A stretch of DNA of 64,000 nucleotides from the NCBI GenBank assembly GCA_002495685.1, contig DAGJ01000016.1:1-64000 (forward strand), given 5' to 3'. Position 1 is the stretch's first letter; each line of letters opens with the position of its first letter. Positions 20,495 through 29,053 of the stretch are shown one piece after another. The position numbers and the translations under genes were made by a program. The DNA comes from Methanobrevibacter sp. UBA412 (GTDB taxonomy: Archaea; Methanobacteriota; Methanobacteria; Methanobacteriales; Methanobacteriaceae). The notes below the pieces were generated by a model that had not been told where the DNA came from, searched no databases, and saw only the letters and a list, made by a program, of their open reading frames with translations.

Positions 20495-22054
20495 ATGGCT
20501 TCTAAATTAGCTAAAGGTAGTATAATAATTTTCATAGGAAATATAATCTTTCGTGTCGGAGGTTATGTTTACCGTTTTTTAATGGCAAGTCTTTTAGGGC
20601 CATCTGCTTATGGTATACTTGGTTTAACATTACCATTCCAAGGAATTTTTCAAATTTTAGCTGCTGGAGGACTACCCCCTGCAATTGCTAAATATGTTTC
20701 AGAATATAATGCATTAGATAAAAAAGATTTAGCTAATCAAACAGTTTATACTGCATTGAAAATCATGGCATTTTTAGGTATTGTTATGGGATTACTGATG
20801 GTTTTCATTGTAGCTCCTTGGTTAGCTGACTTTTTTGGTAAACCTGAAGTTTTATTACCTTTACAAGCAGTAGGGCTTATAACTCCTTTTAGTGTTATTG
20901 TTGGAGCTTATCGGGGAGCATTTCAAGGGGTTTATAAGATGGATTACATTTTATACACCCGTGCTATTGAACAGTTATTCATGATAATATTTGCTGTAGC
21001 TTTAGTTATGATTGGATTATCTGCATTTGGTGCAGTATTAGGTAGTGCTTTAGGATTTGCATTATCTGCTTTATCTGCTTATATTATTTTTAAGAAGCAT
21101 ATGGGAAAATATATAAGAAAACCTAGCCCTGATTTTGAATTTAGTAAAAAACAAGAGATGGAATTAGCTTTTAGTCTTATTTCATTTTCAATACCAGTAA
21201 CTGTTGCAGCATTAGCTGAAATGTGTATATATAGTGCTTGTACAATTATTATGGGTTATTTTTTAACTTCAGAAACAATTGGTTATTATACCGCTGCAGA
21301 TCCTATTGGTCGTTTACCATTGATGATTTCTTCTTCTCTTGCAACAACAATTTTACCTGCTGTATCCGAAGCATTTAGTTTAAAAAATAAAAACCTTTTA
21401 GGAAAATATGTTACAAATGTATATAGGTATGGGATGGTTTTTGTAGTTCCAATGTGTGTTGGAATTGCCATGTATGCAAAAGAGATAATAGGTTTAGTAT
21501 ATTTCACTAACCCTGCATACATAGCTGGAGCAGGTGCTTTAGCTGTATTAGTTATAGGAATGACATTTTATTCAATGTTTACAATTTCATCTAGTATAGT
21601 TCAAGGAATAGGGAACCCTAGAATACCTATGTATTTATTATTATTTGGAACTCTTGTCACAGTACTATTAGGATATTATCTTATCCCAATTTATGGAATT
21701 ATTGGAGGATCATTAGCGATAACTATTGCATCATTAGCAATGATGATACCTATGTTAATTGTTACATTCCATATTACAAAAACAAAGGCACCTATAGGAT
21801 TTTTTACAAAGATAATTATTGCATCAATTATTATGGCTATACCAATATATTTCATACAATTCTTTTTAGGTCATAATACTGTAGGATTAATTTTAGGATT
21901 AATTATTTGTCCCATAATCTACACAATTTTTTTAATAGCTTTTAGAACATTAAACCCTGAGGATATTAATGCTGCAAGAACTTTTGGAAATAAATTTGGG
22001 CCGTTAACTAAATATGTACAAAAATTCATAAATATTTTAGAAAGATATGTATAA
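20495..22054 (+). CDS. polysaccharide flippase (MOP/Wzx-like membrane protein)
   Basis: An integral membrane protein of 519 residues with about 14 hydrophobic helices, of the multidrug/oligosaccharidyl-lipid/polysaccharide exporter superfamily. The start MASKLAKGSIIIFIGNIIFRVGG and the early LLGPSAYGILGL motif are typical of archaeal and Gram-positive lipid-linked oligosaccharide flippases. It probably moves lipid-bound sugar units or pseudomurein precursors across the membrane. AGGTGA precedes the ATG. The related glycan genes at 24.9-27.2 kb are not in the same operon. Confidence 0.88.
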   Translation: MASKLAKGSIIIFIGNIIFRVGGYVYRFLMASLLGPSAYGILGLTLPFQGIFQILAAGGLPPAIAKYVSEYNALDKKDLANQTVYTALKIMAFLGIVMGLLMVFIVAPWLADFFGKPEVLLPLQAVGLITPFSVIVGAYRGAFQGVYKMDYILYTRAIEQLFMIIFAVALVMIGLSAFGAVLGSALGFALSALSAYIIFKKHMGKYIRKPSPDFEFSKKQEMELAFSLISFSIPVTVAALAEMCIYSACTIIMGYFLTSETIGYYTAADPIGRLPLMISSSLATTILPAVSEAFSLKNKNLLGKYVTNVYRYGMVFVVPMCVGIAMYAKEIIGLVYFTNPAYIAGAGALAVLVIGMTFYSMFTISSSIVQGIGNPRIPMYLLLFGTLVTVLLGYYLIPIYGIIGGSLAITIASLAMMIPMLIVTFHITKTKAPIGFFTKIIIASIIMAIPIYFIQFFLGHNTVGLILGLIICPIIYTIFLIAFRTLNPEDINAARTFGNKFGPLTKYVQKFINILERYV

Positions 22055-22179
22055 AAATAAAAATTAAATAGAAAATTTTTTAAATTATATTAAAAACATA
22101 ATAACATATTACATAAATAAAGATAAAAATATTTGGAGATTATTTTTAATTAGTAATTATTTATAGAAGGGTAAATAAA

Positions 22180-22875
22180 ATGACTGAGGTAAAAGCAGGC
22201 GTAGAATATAAAATTAGTATAGATGATAATTCATTTTTACTGAATAGTAAAAAATTCGATTTATTAAAGTATATAAATAATACAGGATCTATTACTGAAG
22301 CTGCAAAATTAACTAAAATTTCATATCGAACTGCATTAAATTATATTAGTAAGATAGAATCTAATTTAGAAATTGCAATTGTAAGCACACAAAAAGGTGG
22401 AAGTGGTGGGGGAGGAAGTGCCACTTTGACTTCTGAAGGTAAAATGATTTTAAAAGAATGTAAAAAAATCAATGCAATTATGGAGTTACATCGAGACGTT
22501 AATGAGATTGAAGCTAATATAATAAGTATTGATAGACCTAAAGGTATTATGAAAATTGAATTGAATCCACAAGTTCAATTAACTATTCCATTAAATGAAA
22601 ATTATAATGTTGGAGATAAAATTTTAGCTTTGATTAGCTATGATAATATTTTCATAATGTTGAAACCTCAAGAATCTAGTATTAGAAATATATTTAAAGG
22701 TCAAATTATTGAAATGAAACTTGAAGGTGAAATGATCAGAGTTAAAATTGATATTGGTGGAACCGATATTTTCTCAGATATTACTGTATCTGCAACTAAA
22801 GAATTAAATTTAACTTTAGGAAAAGAAATTTATATTGGTTTTAAAGCGGTGTCAGTAGCGACTTTGAAATTATAA
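22180..22875 (+). CDS. modE: ModE-type molybdate-responsive regulator
   Basis: A regulator of 231 residues. The N-terminal winged HTH of the ModE/LysR-like class (about 15-105) has GSITEAAKLTKISYRTALNY and a glycine-rich wing (QKGGSGGGGSATLT). Two C-terminal TOBE/Mop-like segments (about 125-165 and 185-231) would bind molybdate or tungstate. Methanogens need Mo/W for formylmethanofuran dehydrogenase, so control of Mo/W uptake is likely. The transporter genes are not in this window. The ferredoxin at 22923 follows by 47 bp. Confidence 0.85.
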   Translation: MTEVKAGVEYKISIDDNSFLLNSKKFDLLKYINNTGSITEAAKLTKISYRTALNYISKIESNLEIAIVSTQKGGSGGGGSATLTSEGKMILKECKKINAIMELHRDVNEIEANIISIDRPKGIMKIELNPQVQLTIPLNENYNVGDKILALISYDNIFIMLKPQESSIRNIFKGQIIEMKLEGEMIRVKIDIGGTDIFSDITVSATKELNLTLGKEIYIGFKAVSVATLKL

Positions 22876-22910
22876 TTAAATAAATTTTTATTTATTTTCT
22901 TAGTTTTTGT

Positions 22911-22916
22911 GAGGGG
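22911..22916 (+). promoter_or_regulatory. RBS that points to an ATT start
   Basis: GAGGGG lies 6 nt before ATT at 22923, the only plausible initiation point in the ferredoxin frame. The nearby GTG (22909) is in another frame and meets a stop after six codons. Confidence 0.5.
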
Positions 22917-22922
22917 ATTTAT

Positions 22923-23123
22923 ATTTTAAAAATTAAAATAGATGAAGATAAATGTACAGGATGTGGTAACTGTGAAGAAATTTGTCCTAAAAGTGGGAAA
23001 ATTTGGAAAATTAATACCGTTGCACATGTATCTCATTTAGAATATTGTCATGTTTGTACTTTATGTGCCATGAAATGTCCAGTAGACGCTATTAAAATTA
23101 TGAGAAATGCTCCAAGGGAATAA
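22923..23123 (+). CDS. 2[4Fe-4S] ferredoxin with apparent ATT start
   Basis: A small ferredoxin of 66 residues. Two clusters are encoded: CTGCGNCEEIC near residue 11 and CHVCTLCAMKC near residue 41, each CX2CX2CX3C and followed by proline or PVDAI. No ATG, GTG or TTG occurs in frame between the upstream stop at 22881 and the first cluster; ATT at 22923 with GAGGGG six bases before it gives an opening of (M)LKIKIDEDKC, which fits ferredoxin N-termini. It follows modE and may be co-transcribed. The redox partner is unknown. Confidence 0.8.
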   Translation: MLKIKIDEDKCTGCGNCEEICPKSGKIWKINTVAHVSHLEYCHVCTLCAMKCPVDAIKIMRNAPRE

Positions 23124-23198
23124 ATTATTAAAGCATTTATTAATTTAATTAAATAAAATTTTTATACATAATATAAAAAATTTAAAAATGGGATTCAA

Positions 23199-23777
23199 AT
23201 GGAAAGAACAGCAAAAGTAAATAGAAAAACATCAGAAACCGATATCAATATAGAACTTAATATTGATGGTGAAGGAAATTATGATATAGATACTGGAATA
23301 AACTTTTTTAACCATATGTTAGAATCTTTTTCAAAACATAGCTACATGGATTTAAAAATAAAAGCTATTGGAGATATTGAAGTAGATGATCACCATACAG
23401 TTGAAGACATTGGAATATTATTAGGTACTGCATTTAACAAAGCAGTTGGAGACAAAAAAGGAATACGAAGAATGGCAGATGCAACAATCCCAATGGATGA
23501 TTCAGTAGCAAAAATTGCAATTGATATTAGTGGAAGAAATTATTGTAATATGGATTTAAAATTCAAAAATGATAAAATCGGAGACATGACTTCAGATATT
23601 ATTATACATTTCTTTGAATCATTTGCTAGTAGTGCAAAAATCAATATTTATGGAACAGTAAAAGGGTCAAATGATCACCATAAATCAGAAGCATTATTTA
23701 AAGCATTCGCTAAATCATTACATTATGCTTGTATTATAGAAAATGATAAAATTCCTAGTACTAAAGGAGTTTTATAA
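23199..23777 (+). CDS. hisB: imidazoleglycerol-phosphate dehydratase
   Basis: Sixth step of histidine synthesis; Mn-dependent dehydration of IGP. The 192-residue single-function enzyme carries both metal-binding motifs: [11 protein letters not shown] (about 65-75) and [14 protein letters not shown] (about 160-173). The opening also fits the family ([14 protein letters not shown]). It is alone on its strand here, convergent with mtd; hisG lies 27 kb away. Confidence 0.96.
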   Translation: MERTAKVNRKTSETDINIELNIDGEGNYDIDTGINFFNHMLESFSKHSYMDLKIKAIGDIEVDDHHTVEDIGILLGTAFNKAVGDKKGIRRMADATIPMDDSVAKIAIDISGRNYCNMDLKFKNDKIGDMTSDIIIHFFESFASSAKINIYGTVKGSNDHHKSEALFKAFAKSLHYACIIENDKIPSTKGVL

Positions 23778-23850
23778 AAATAACTATTTTTTAAAAATAA
23801 TCTCTAAAAAAAGTATAATTAAATTTATTTAACTATTTTTCTTAATTAAT

Positions 23851-23889
23851 AAAAAAAAATAAAAAAAGTAGTAGCTAAAAAAAGCTACT
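23851..23889 (-). terminator. Hairpin plus U-tracts after mtd
   Basis: On the minus strand a perfect 7-bp stem (AGTAGCT and AGCTACT at 23870-23876 and 23883-23889) with a 6-nt T loop is followed by T7 and T9 runs. It is a strong terminator for the highly expressed mtd gene and also faces the 3' end of hisB. Confidence 0.65.
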
Positions 23890-23903
23890 TATAATAATAG
23901 TAT

Positions 23904-24734
23904 TTATTGTGGTTTTTCAGTTAATACAGTTTTAGAACCAGTAGATCCATCTTTCATATGTGGAGTTCTTAAAACAGTATCGTTAGCTTTTTCAATTTCT
24001 CTTGCTTCAGTTGCTAATTTAGCAGCTTGGGAAGCAGTTTCGTGTGCAGCTTCTACAAGGTATATGAATTTTTCAAAGTCTTGTACCATGAAACAACCTT
24101 TAAGATCTAAGTCTGCAACGTGTTCAGCCATAGTGTATGCTGCAATAGCTTTAGCTTTTGCGTATGGGTTAGAGAAATCACCTGCGTCAGCAGCTTTTTC
24201 AGCAGATACAACTAATTGAGGTAATTCTATTTCTTTACCTGCTTCTGCTTGTTCAATCATACCATCAATAGTGTTTTGTATTAATCTGTAAGCTCCAGTA
24301 CAAGCTAATACTTTAATAAGATCAGAGTTGAAAGAAGCCATTTCAGTTGGGTCTAAAAATTCTCTTCTAGCACCAATCATAGAGTCAGCTTTAACTATGA
24401 TGTATCCTATTCCTTGTTCTTTCATTTCATCTTTAGCTTTAAGTCCAGGAGTATCTCCAATAATCATTGCAGGTACATCTAATTGAGATAATAATTCTCT
24501 TGCTTTAGCTGGTCCTGGTGCTGTAGGATTTGGACTTGTGAATATACAAAAGTCTGGGTCAAAGTCCTTTACTTTAGGAACAACTTCTTCTGTTTGTTCT
24601 GGGCTCATTTTAGCTCCAGAACTGATTATTCTTACGTCAATATTTGGTCTGTCTGCTCTTTCATCTAATAAAAGTTCGAGAACAGGTGAACTTGCTATAT
24701 TTCCACTTTTTATAATTCCAATTTTAACTACCAT
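23904..24734 (-). CDS. mtd: F420-dependent methylenetetrahydromethanopterin dehydrogenase
   Basis: Central C1 enzyme of methanogenesis: reversible reduction of methenyl-H4MPT to methylene-H4MPT with reduced F420. The 276-residue length and conserved blocks MVVKIGIIKSGNIASSPVLE, FTSPNPTAPGPAKARELL and DSMIGARREFLDPTEMA are those of Mtd. The codons are less AT-rich than in neighbouring genes (many GCT, GCA and GGT), as expected for strong expression. GTGAT precedes the ATG at 24734. It has its own promoter with a good TATA box and an upstream perfect inverted repeat. Confidence 0.97.
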   Translation of the reverse strand: MVVKIGIIKSGNIASSPVLELLLDERADRPNIDVRIISSGAKMSPEQTEEVVPKVKDFDPDFCIFTSPNPTAPGPAKARELLSQLDVPAMIIGDTPGLKAKDEMKEQGIGYIIVKADSMIGARREFLDPTEMASFNSDLIKVLACTGAYRLIQNTIDGMIEQAEAGKEIELPQLVVSAEKAADAGDFSNPYAKAKAIAAYTMAEHVADLDLKGCFMVQDFEKFIYLVEAAHETASQAAKLATEAREIEKANDTVLRTPHMKDGSTGSKTVLTEKPQ

Positions 24735-24800
24735 ATTATCACAAGAATAAATCTATACTTTAAACTATTTAAGTACTTTTGTTAAAAAGATACCGGTAAG

Positions 24801-24810
24801 TTTATATATT
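24801..24810 (-). promoter_or_regulatory. TATA box of mtd
   Basis: On the minus strand AATATATAAA lies about 67-76 bp before the mtd start. This predicts a leader of about 40 nt. The inverted repeat at 24812-24839 directly abuts it upstream. Confidence 0.55.
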
Positions 24811-24811
24811 A

Positions 24812-24839
24812 GAACATATTGAGAAAGTGAAATATGTTC
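24812..24839. promoter_or_regulatory. Perfect inverted repeat upstream of the mtd promoter
   Basis: GAACATATT (24812-24820) and AATATGTTC (24831-24839) are perfect 9-bp inverted arms with a 10-bp spacer, just upstream of the mtd TATA box. The position suits an activator or TFB-recruiting site. A hairpin at the 3' end of the upstream glycan gene is the alternative, but no T-run follows it on the minus strand. Confidence 0.5.
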
Positions 24840-24871
24840 AAAAAAGAGTTAAACATTGAATAAATAAATAT

Positions 24872-26017
24872 TTACCTATATTTCTTTCTTTGATTCCATA
24901 TTTTTTTTGTAGAACTTAAACCACTTTTATTTAATGAATAATTAAAATTATTTATAATATCAATTAAATTATCAATAGCAATTTGACTATTTTCTATTAA
25001 ATCCTTACTGTTAGATTTAGATAAATTATTAATAACATGACCAATATCCTCAATACTGACAATTGGAATATTTAAATCATTAGCTAAATCAACACTAGCA
25101 TGATCTTTATGAAAACCTTTTATTTTAATACTAGGAATTTCAAAAATACCCGCTTCAATAGTCATTCCCATACCCGCAGCATAAATTAAAATTTTAGCAT
25201 GATGAAGATAATCATATAAATCCACATAATTATCTAAAACATTAATATTAAAAGAGCTAACTAAACTTTCAACTAATTGTTTATCAAATCGATATGGGGC
25301 AATGATTATAGGATAATTTAAACTTTCACAAACCTGTATTAATTTTTCAAGATCATTATCTCTTAAATCACCACCTAAAACAAGTAAAATATAATCATCA
25401 GTTAATTTTAAACCATTTTCACTTAAAATTTGTTCTTTTGAAATATTTTTATGATTTTTAATGGAATCAATAACATAAGATACCATTGGATATCCACCAA
25501 TATTTAGAACATTAATTAAATTATAATGATTTTTTAAATAAGAAACATATTTTTCAGAGGGAACAGTAACCAAATTTGCATGAGAAATAATTTCAATTGG
25601 GTTATAAATATCTTGTTCTATATGAATAATAGGAATATGTAAAAAATTAGCAACCAAAATAGATTTTCTAACATCCCCTGCATTTCCGGCAGTGATAAGA
25701 AGATCTATATTTTTACCTCTCATTGCGGAAAAAGCTTTTAAAAAGTCCTTAAAAATTAAGTAGGATAATTTTATATTAGAATTTTTTTTCTTATTAGATC
25801 CTCTACCTTGACCTATTGAAAAACATTCATCACAAAAAGGACTTAAAATATTTTTTACACTATCTCCATGATATAAACCTATTATTTTAGAATTTTCCCA
25901 ATTTAATTTATTTTTGGATTCTAATAATTTAATTTTTTTAATAATAGGAATAATTGTTTTTGCAGGTGTGATTTCTGCCGCAATTGCAATTGTCATTAAC
26001 TTTTTTTTATTTGACAT
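24872..26017 (-). CDS. GT-B glycosyltransferase / UDP-GlcNAc 2-epimerase-like protein
   Basis: A protein of 381 residues with two Rossmann-like halves. The N-terminal half has TIAIAAEITPAKTIIPIIKK and LLITAGNAGDVRKSILVANF; the C-terminal half has LLVLGGDLRDNDLEKLIQ and an acceptor/nucleotide loop around IYAAGMGMTIEAGIFEIPSI, as in the MurG/WecB superfamily. The start is at the ATG at 26017, with GAGGA seven bases upstream; the ATG at 26029 overlaps that site. It overlaps the preceding polymerase-like gene by 11 bp, so the two are translationally coupled. It probably acts in surface glycan or glycolipid synthesis; the exact sugar is unknown. Confidence 0.7.
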   Translation of the reverse strand: MSNKKKLMTIAIAAEITPAKTIIPIIKKIKLLESKNKLNWENSKIIGLYHGDSVKNILSPFCDECFSIGQGRGSNKKKNSNIKLSYLIFKDFLKAFSAMRGKNIDLLITAGNAGDVRKSILVANFLHIPIIHIEQDIYNPIEIISHANLVTVPSEKYVSYLKNHYNLINVLNIGGYPMVSYVIDSIKNHKNISKEQILSENGLKLTDDYILLVLGGDLRDNDLEKLIQVCESLNYPIIIAPYRFDKQLVESLVSSFNINVLDNYVDLYDYLHHAKILIYAAGMGMTIEAGIFEIPSIKIKGFHKDHASVDLANDLNIPIVSIEDIGHVINNLSKSNSKDLIENSQIAIDNLIDIINNFNYSLNKSGLSSTKKIWNQRKKYR

Positions 26018-27182
26018 TTTTTTCCTCATTAAAAAAATTAATTTTATAAAAACCTATAAAAATTAAAAAAATACATATAGCATAAAAAATCCAAACTACT
26101 AAATCGGTTGGTCCTGTTTCAATCCAAATTAATGTTTGAGCTAGAACAACTGCATAAAATGCAGTGAAAATGTCTTTTTTATATTTTTGTATTATATATA
26201 AAAATTTTAAAATTAGACCTAATAAAAACATTTGTATACCCATACCCATAATTCCAAAATCTAAAGTTGCAGGACCAAAAATAGTGGAAGTTATTGAATG
26301 ATTTTCATTAAGAACAGCTTGCCCTACAAGAACTCTTGGATCTACTGAATTAAAAAATCCAGACAAAGTAGAATAGAAAAGATTACCATGAGTTAAAAAT
26401 TGTCGACGTGTTACTTTATCAAATATATTTAAAGTAAATCCTGCCCTATAAGAAACTAATTCTAATGGACCAATTCTCCAATGTTGGGTAGAAATAGATT
26501 TAATAGCAATGAAACCTATTAAAATAAATAAAATTATTATTATTAAAATAAATATTAATTGATGTTTAGTTTCAAAATTTCGAGTATAATATAGAGTTAT
26601 GAAAGTAGACAATAGAATAGCTATTGGAGTAGTTCTATAACCTGTTAAAACAAATAAAAATAAACCTAATATTAACAATAAATAATGTGAGTTTCTATTA
26701 AATTTAGCTAAAAGCAAATTGATTCCAGGTAAATAAATTATATAAGAAATTAACCAAATTTTAGTAGCAGCTTTAGTTTTTAAATAGCTACTAAATAATG
26801 GTATACCTCCTAATGAAATTAAATTAATTATCTGTAGAACAATACCTAAAATAACTATAAATAATAATAAAGATTCCATTCTAGAATAATTTCCAAAAAA
26901 TGGAAGTTTTTCAAGATTTTTTTTAGGTTTAAACTTAAAATTCTCTATTTTATTTTTGAAAGAATTATTGAATTTATATAATATATTAGGAGTAAAGGTT
27001 CCTAATATAAAAAGTACTAATCCAAATAATATAAAAAAGTACATTGGTATTTCAGGAGTATGTAATTCTGTTGTTATATACCAAGTTGGTAATGCAATTA
27101 ATACAAATAAAACGATTGCAAATACAATAATTAGTGGATTAAAAACATCTATATTTTTTAAATAAGATTTAATATTATTCAT
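26007..27182 (-). CDS. Wzy/O-antigen-polymerase-like membrane protein
   Basis: A very hydrophobic protein of 391 residues with about 10-12 membrane helices and a large outer loop (about 245-300, with WRIGPLELVSYRAGFTLNIFD). It resembles the archaeal family of putative O-antigen/oligosaccharide-unit polymerases. It precedes a GT-B glycosyltransferase with an 11-bp overlap, which supports a role in extracellular polysaccharide assembly. Assignment is by topology and context; no catalytic residue can be named. Confidence 0.65.
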   Translation of the reverse strand: MNNIKSYLKNIDVFNPLIIVFAIVLFVLIALPTWYITTELHTPEIPMYFFILFGLVLFILGTFTPNILYKFNNSFKNKIENFKFKPKKNLEKLPFFGNYSRMESLLLFIVILGIVLQIINLISLGGIPLFSSYLKTKAATKIWLISYIIYLPGINLLLAKFNRNSHYLLLILGLFLFVLTGYRTTPIAILLSTFITLYYTRNFETKHQLIFILIIIILFILIGFIAIKSISTQHWRIGPLELVSYRAGFTLNIFDKVTRRQFLTHGNLFYSTLSGFFNSVDPRVLVGQAVLNENHSITSTIFGPATLDFGIMGMGIQMFLLGLILKFLYIIQKYKKDIFTAFYAVVLAQTLIWIETGPTDLVVWIFYAICIFLIFIGFYKINFFNEEKNVK

Positions 27183-27803
27183 AAAATCACATTTTTTTTA
27201 TTAAAAACTTAAGAATTATAATTATGTTTATTATTAATTTTATATATCAATAATGTTACTATTATTTTTTATTAAAAAAATATTAATTAAATATTATAAA
27301 TTTTTTCTATTAGATCTAAAAATATATTATTAATATTTTTATGAATTAATAGAATTATATTAGATAAAAAAATTTTAAATTTTAAAGAAAACAAAAAGAA
27401 AATCCCAAAAATAGTAATAATATTATTTTTAAAATTATTAAAAATATTAATTTTTTATGTTAATAACATTACAATGACTTAAAAAAATGATAACTTAAAT
27501 GTAATATCAAAAGTAAAAATTGTTAATAAAAAGCTGTTAACATGACAACTCACTGATATTATCCCACACAAAACATAAAGACTAAAGAAGCCATAAACTT
27601 ACACTTGAAATATACCTTTAACATGAAAAAAAGAAAAAGAGAGACTACAATGATATTAACATGTAGATACAAAATACAGTTGAAAAATATGTCTAAGAGT
27701 TACAAAAATCAAATAGTAAAAAAGAACATTACAATAACCCCAAAATGATAATAATATTACATTATCAAAAAAATAAAAAATAAAAAATAAAAAAATTAAT
27801 AAA
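27183..27803. other. Non-coding AT-rich region with iterated motifs and one mini-ORB
   Basis: 621 bp without a gene. It holds an exact mini-ORB (27599-27610), two copies of a TGATATTA block (27553 and 27652 areas) and several TTAACATG strings (about 27537, 27616 and 27656). Together with 28491-29053 it forms one of the largest gene-poor stretches in the window. Confidence 0.5.
27599..27619 (-). repeat. Extended mini-ORB outside the main origin
   Basis: TTACACTTGAAA is an exact match to the mini-ORB core known for Methanothermobacter Cdc6-1. The next bases TATACCTTT match the extended element of the main origin (TACACCTCT on the same strand at 55275-55298) with two changes. It probably binds Orc1/Cdc6. 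Confidence 0.6.
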
Positions 27804-28490
27804 TTAATCTTTTTTCTCAGTGTCTAAAATATAAGTATCTTTAGAACCTACATTCAAATCAGTTTCTGAAGGCTCTTTATTCAATAAACGATCAATAAAA
27901 CTACGAGATTTATACCTTTCAATTAATAAACGATAAGCAGTCAAAAGATTATTTTTATCCATACTTTCCTCTAAACATGAATTCAACTTAGAATTTAAAG
28001 ATTTAATCTCATCATTTTTAGAAGTTAATAAATTATCATTTCTTTGACGTTCCAATCTAATTTCTTCAGTATAATTTTTAGAGATATCATCAGATTTTTC
28101 TCTTTCCAACCGAATCTCTTCAATTGAATGTGAAATAGATTTATCTTTCTCATCAATTATATCATAACATTTTTGCAAAGAAACTTGATTCTCATCCATA
28201 AGATCTTTAATCTCTTCATTTTTTTTAGAGATTTCAAAATTACGTTTGTCAACTTCTTTGCTAATACCAGATTTAAGATTATTATTTTCTTCCCTCAAAG
28301 AAGAAATAATATTATCTTTATCATCCAACATTTTATTGAAATCATCGATTTTATTATTGAATTGATTATATTCATTAAGAGTGAGAAGCATAACTTTTTC
28401 TCCACCATCAAAATTATCTTTTTTAGAAAGATCAATTCTGTAGGTAAAACTATTACCTCTTTTATATTGTTTAATTTCTTTTTCTAACAT
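27804..28490 (-). CDS. AbrB-like N-terminus plus long coiled-coil protein, unknown
   Basis: A protein of 228 residues that I do not recognise. Residues about 1-45 are basic and beta-rich (RGNSFTYRIDLSKKD, then GEKVMLLTLNEYNQF), in the manner of an AbrB/SpoVT swapped hairpin. Residues about 47-185 are a long coiled coil with two near-repeats of EEIRLERE. The C-terminus (about 190-228) is polar. The layout matches that of the protein at 19149-19688. RBS AAGGA. It sits alone between two gene-free, motif-rich stretches with mini-ORB sites, so DNA binding or segregation is a fair guess (inference). A plain structural coiled-coil protein is the alternative. Confidence 0.6.
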   Translation of the reverse strand: MLEKEIKQYKRGNSFTYRIDLSKKDNFDGGEKVMLLTLNEYNQFNNKIDDFNKMLDDKDNIISSLREENNNLKSGISKEVDKRNFEISKKNEEIKDLMDENQVSLQKCYDIIDEKDKSISHSIEEIRLEREKSDDISKNYTEEIRLERQRNDNLLTSKNDEIKSLNSKLNSCLEESMDKNNLLTAYRLLIERYKSRSFIDRLLNKEPSETDLNVGSKDTYILDTEKKD

Positions 28491-29053
28491 AAAAGTTCCT
28501 TCTTAATGTTATAATAAATTTATACTAATAAATTAAGTATAATATGTTTAATTGTTTGTTAATCATAGCATATATAGTTGAGTTAATTATAATATTAATT
28601 ACAATAACAAAAAAATTATTTAAATAATATTTAAAGAAATTGAGTTATAGTATAAAAAAATTTAAAGCATAAAAAAATGATTGAGTTACAATGATATTAT
28701 CAATTAATTTTTAATAAAAAAATTGAGTTAACATATGCAAGAAAATTATATTTCTTAAAAAAAATAGTGCAAGCACCATTTCAAGTGAAAAAAATTGAGT
28801 TACAAAAATTTTCAAAAATAACTCAATGAAAAGGATCGTCATTAACATTAAAAATTATTGAAAAAAAATTTTAAAACTAAAAAAATAAAAATGAAAAAAA
28901 TAGAAAAAAACAATCCAAAAAATCATATAAAATAGTACATTAATGATATTAAAAGATACATGTAATGTCATTGAGTTAAATGATAATATCTTTGAGTCAC
29001 AAAATATATACTAAAAGTTAACAAAAAATAAAAAATAAAAATAGAATAAAAAA
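28491..29053. repeat. Iterated TTGAGTTA region with one mini-ORB
   Basis: 563 bp without a gene. The octamer TTGAGTTA occurs exactly at 28578, 28640, 28681, 28723, 28795 and 28971, inverted (TAACTCAA) at 28819, and as TTGAGTCA at 28992. An ATGATATTA block occurs near 28691 and 28943, with a mirror form ATGATAATATC at 28981. A mini-ORB lies at 28779-28790. The copies are spaced irregularly (about 40-150 bp), unlike CRISPR. Confidence 0.6.
28779..28790 (+). repeat. Mini-ORB outside the main origin
   Basis: TTTCAAGTGAAA matches exactly the origin copy at 55287-55298, and the A before it is also shared. Its orientation is opposite to that of the copy at 27599, so the two flank the coiled-coil gene as an inverted pair about 1.2 kb apart. 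Confidence 0.55.

Noticed and set aside
22909-22929. GTG at 22909 as start of the ferredoxin
   Set aside because: It is in a different frame and reaches a stop after six codons.
24872-27182. Genomic island or mobile element around the glycan genes
   Set aside because: Base composition matches the surroundings, and no integrase, transposase, tRNA or terminal repeat is present.
28173-28487. Plus-strand frame of 104 codons opposite the coiled-coil gene
   Set aside because: It consists of Phe/Ile runs produced by the antisense of Lys/Glu/Asn codons; the minus-strand gene explains it.
28491-29053. CRISPR array made of TTGAGTTA repeats
   Set aside because: The repeats are only 8 bp, irregularly spaced and partly inverted, and no cas gene is near.
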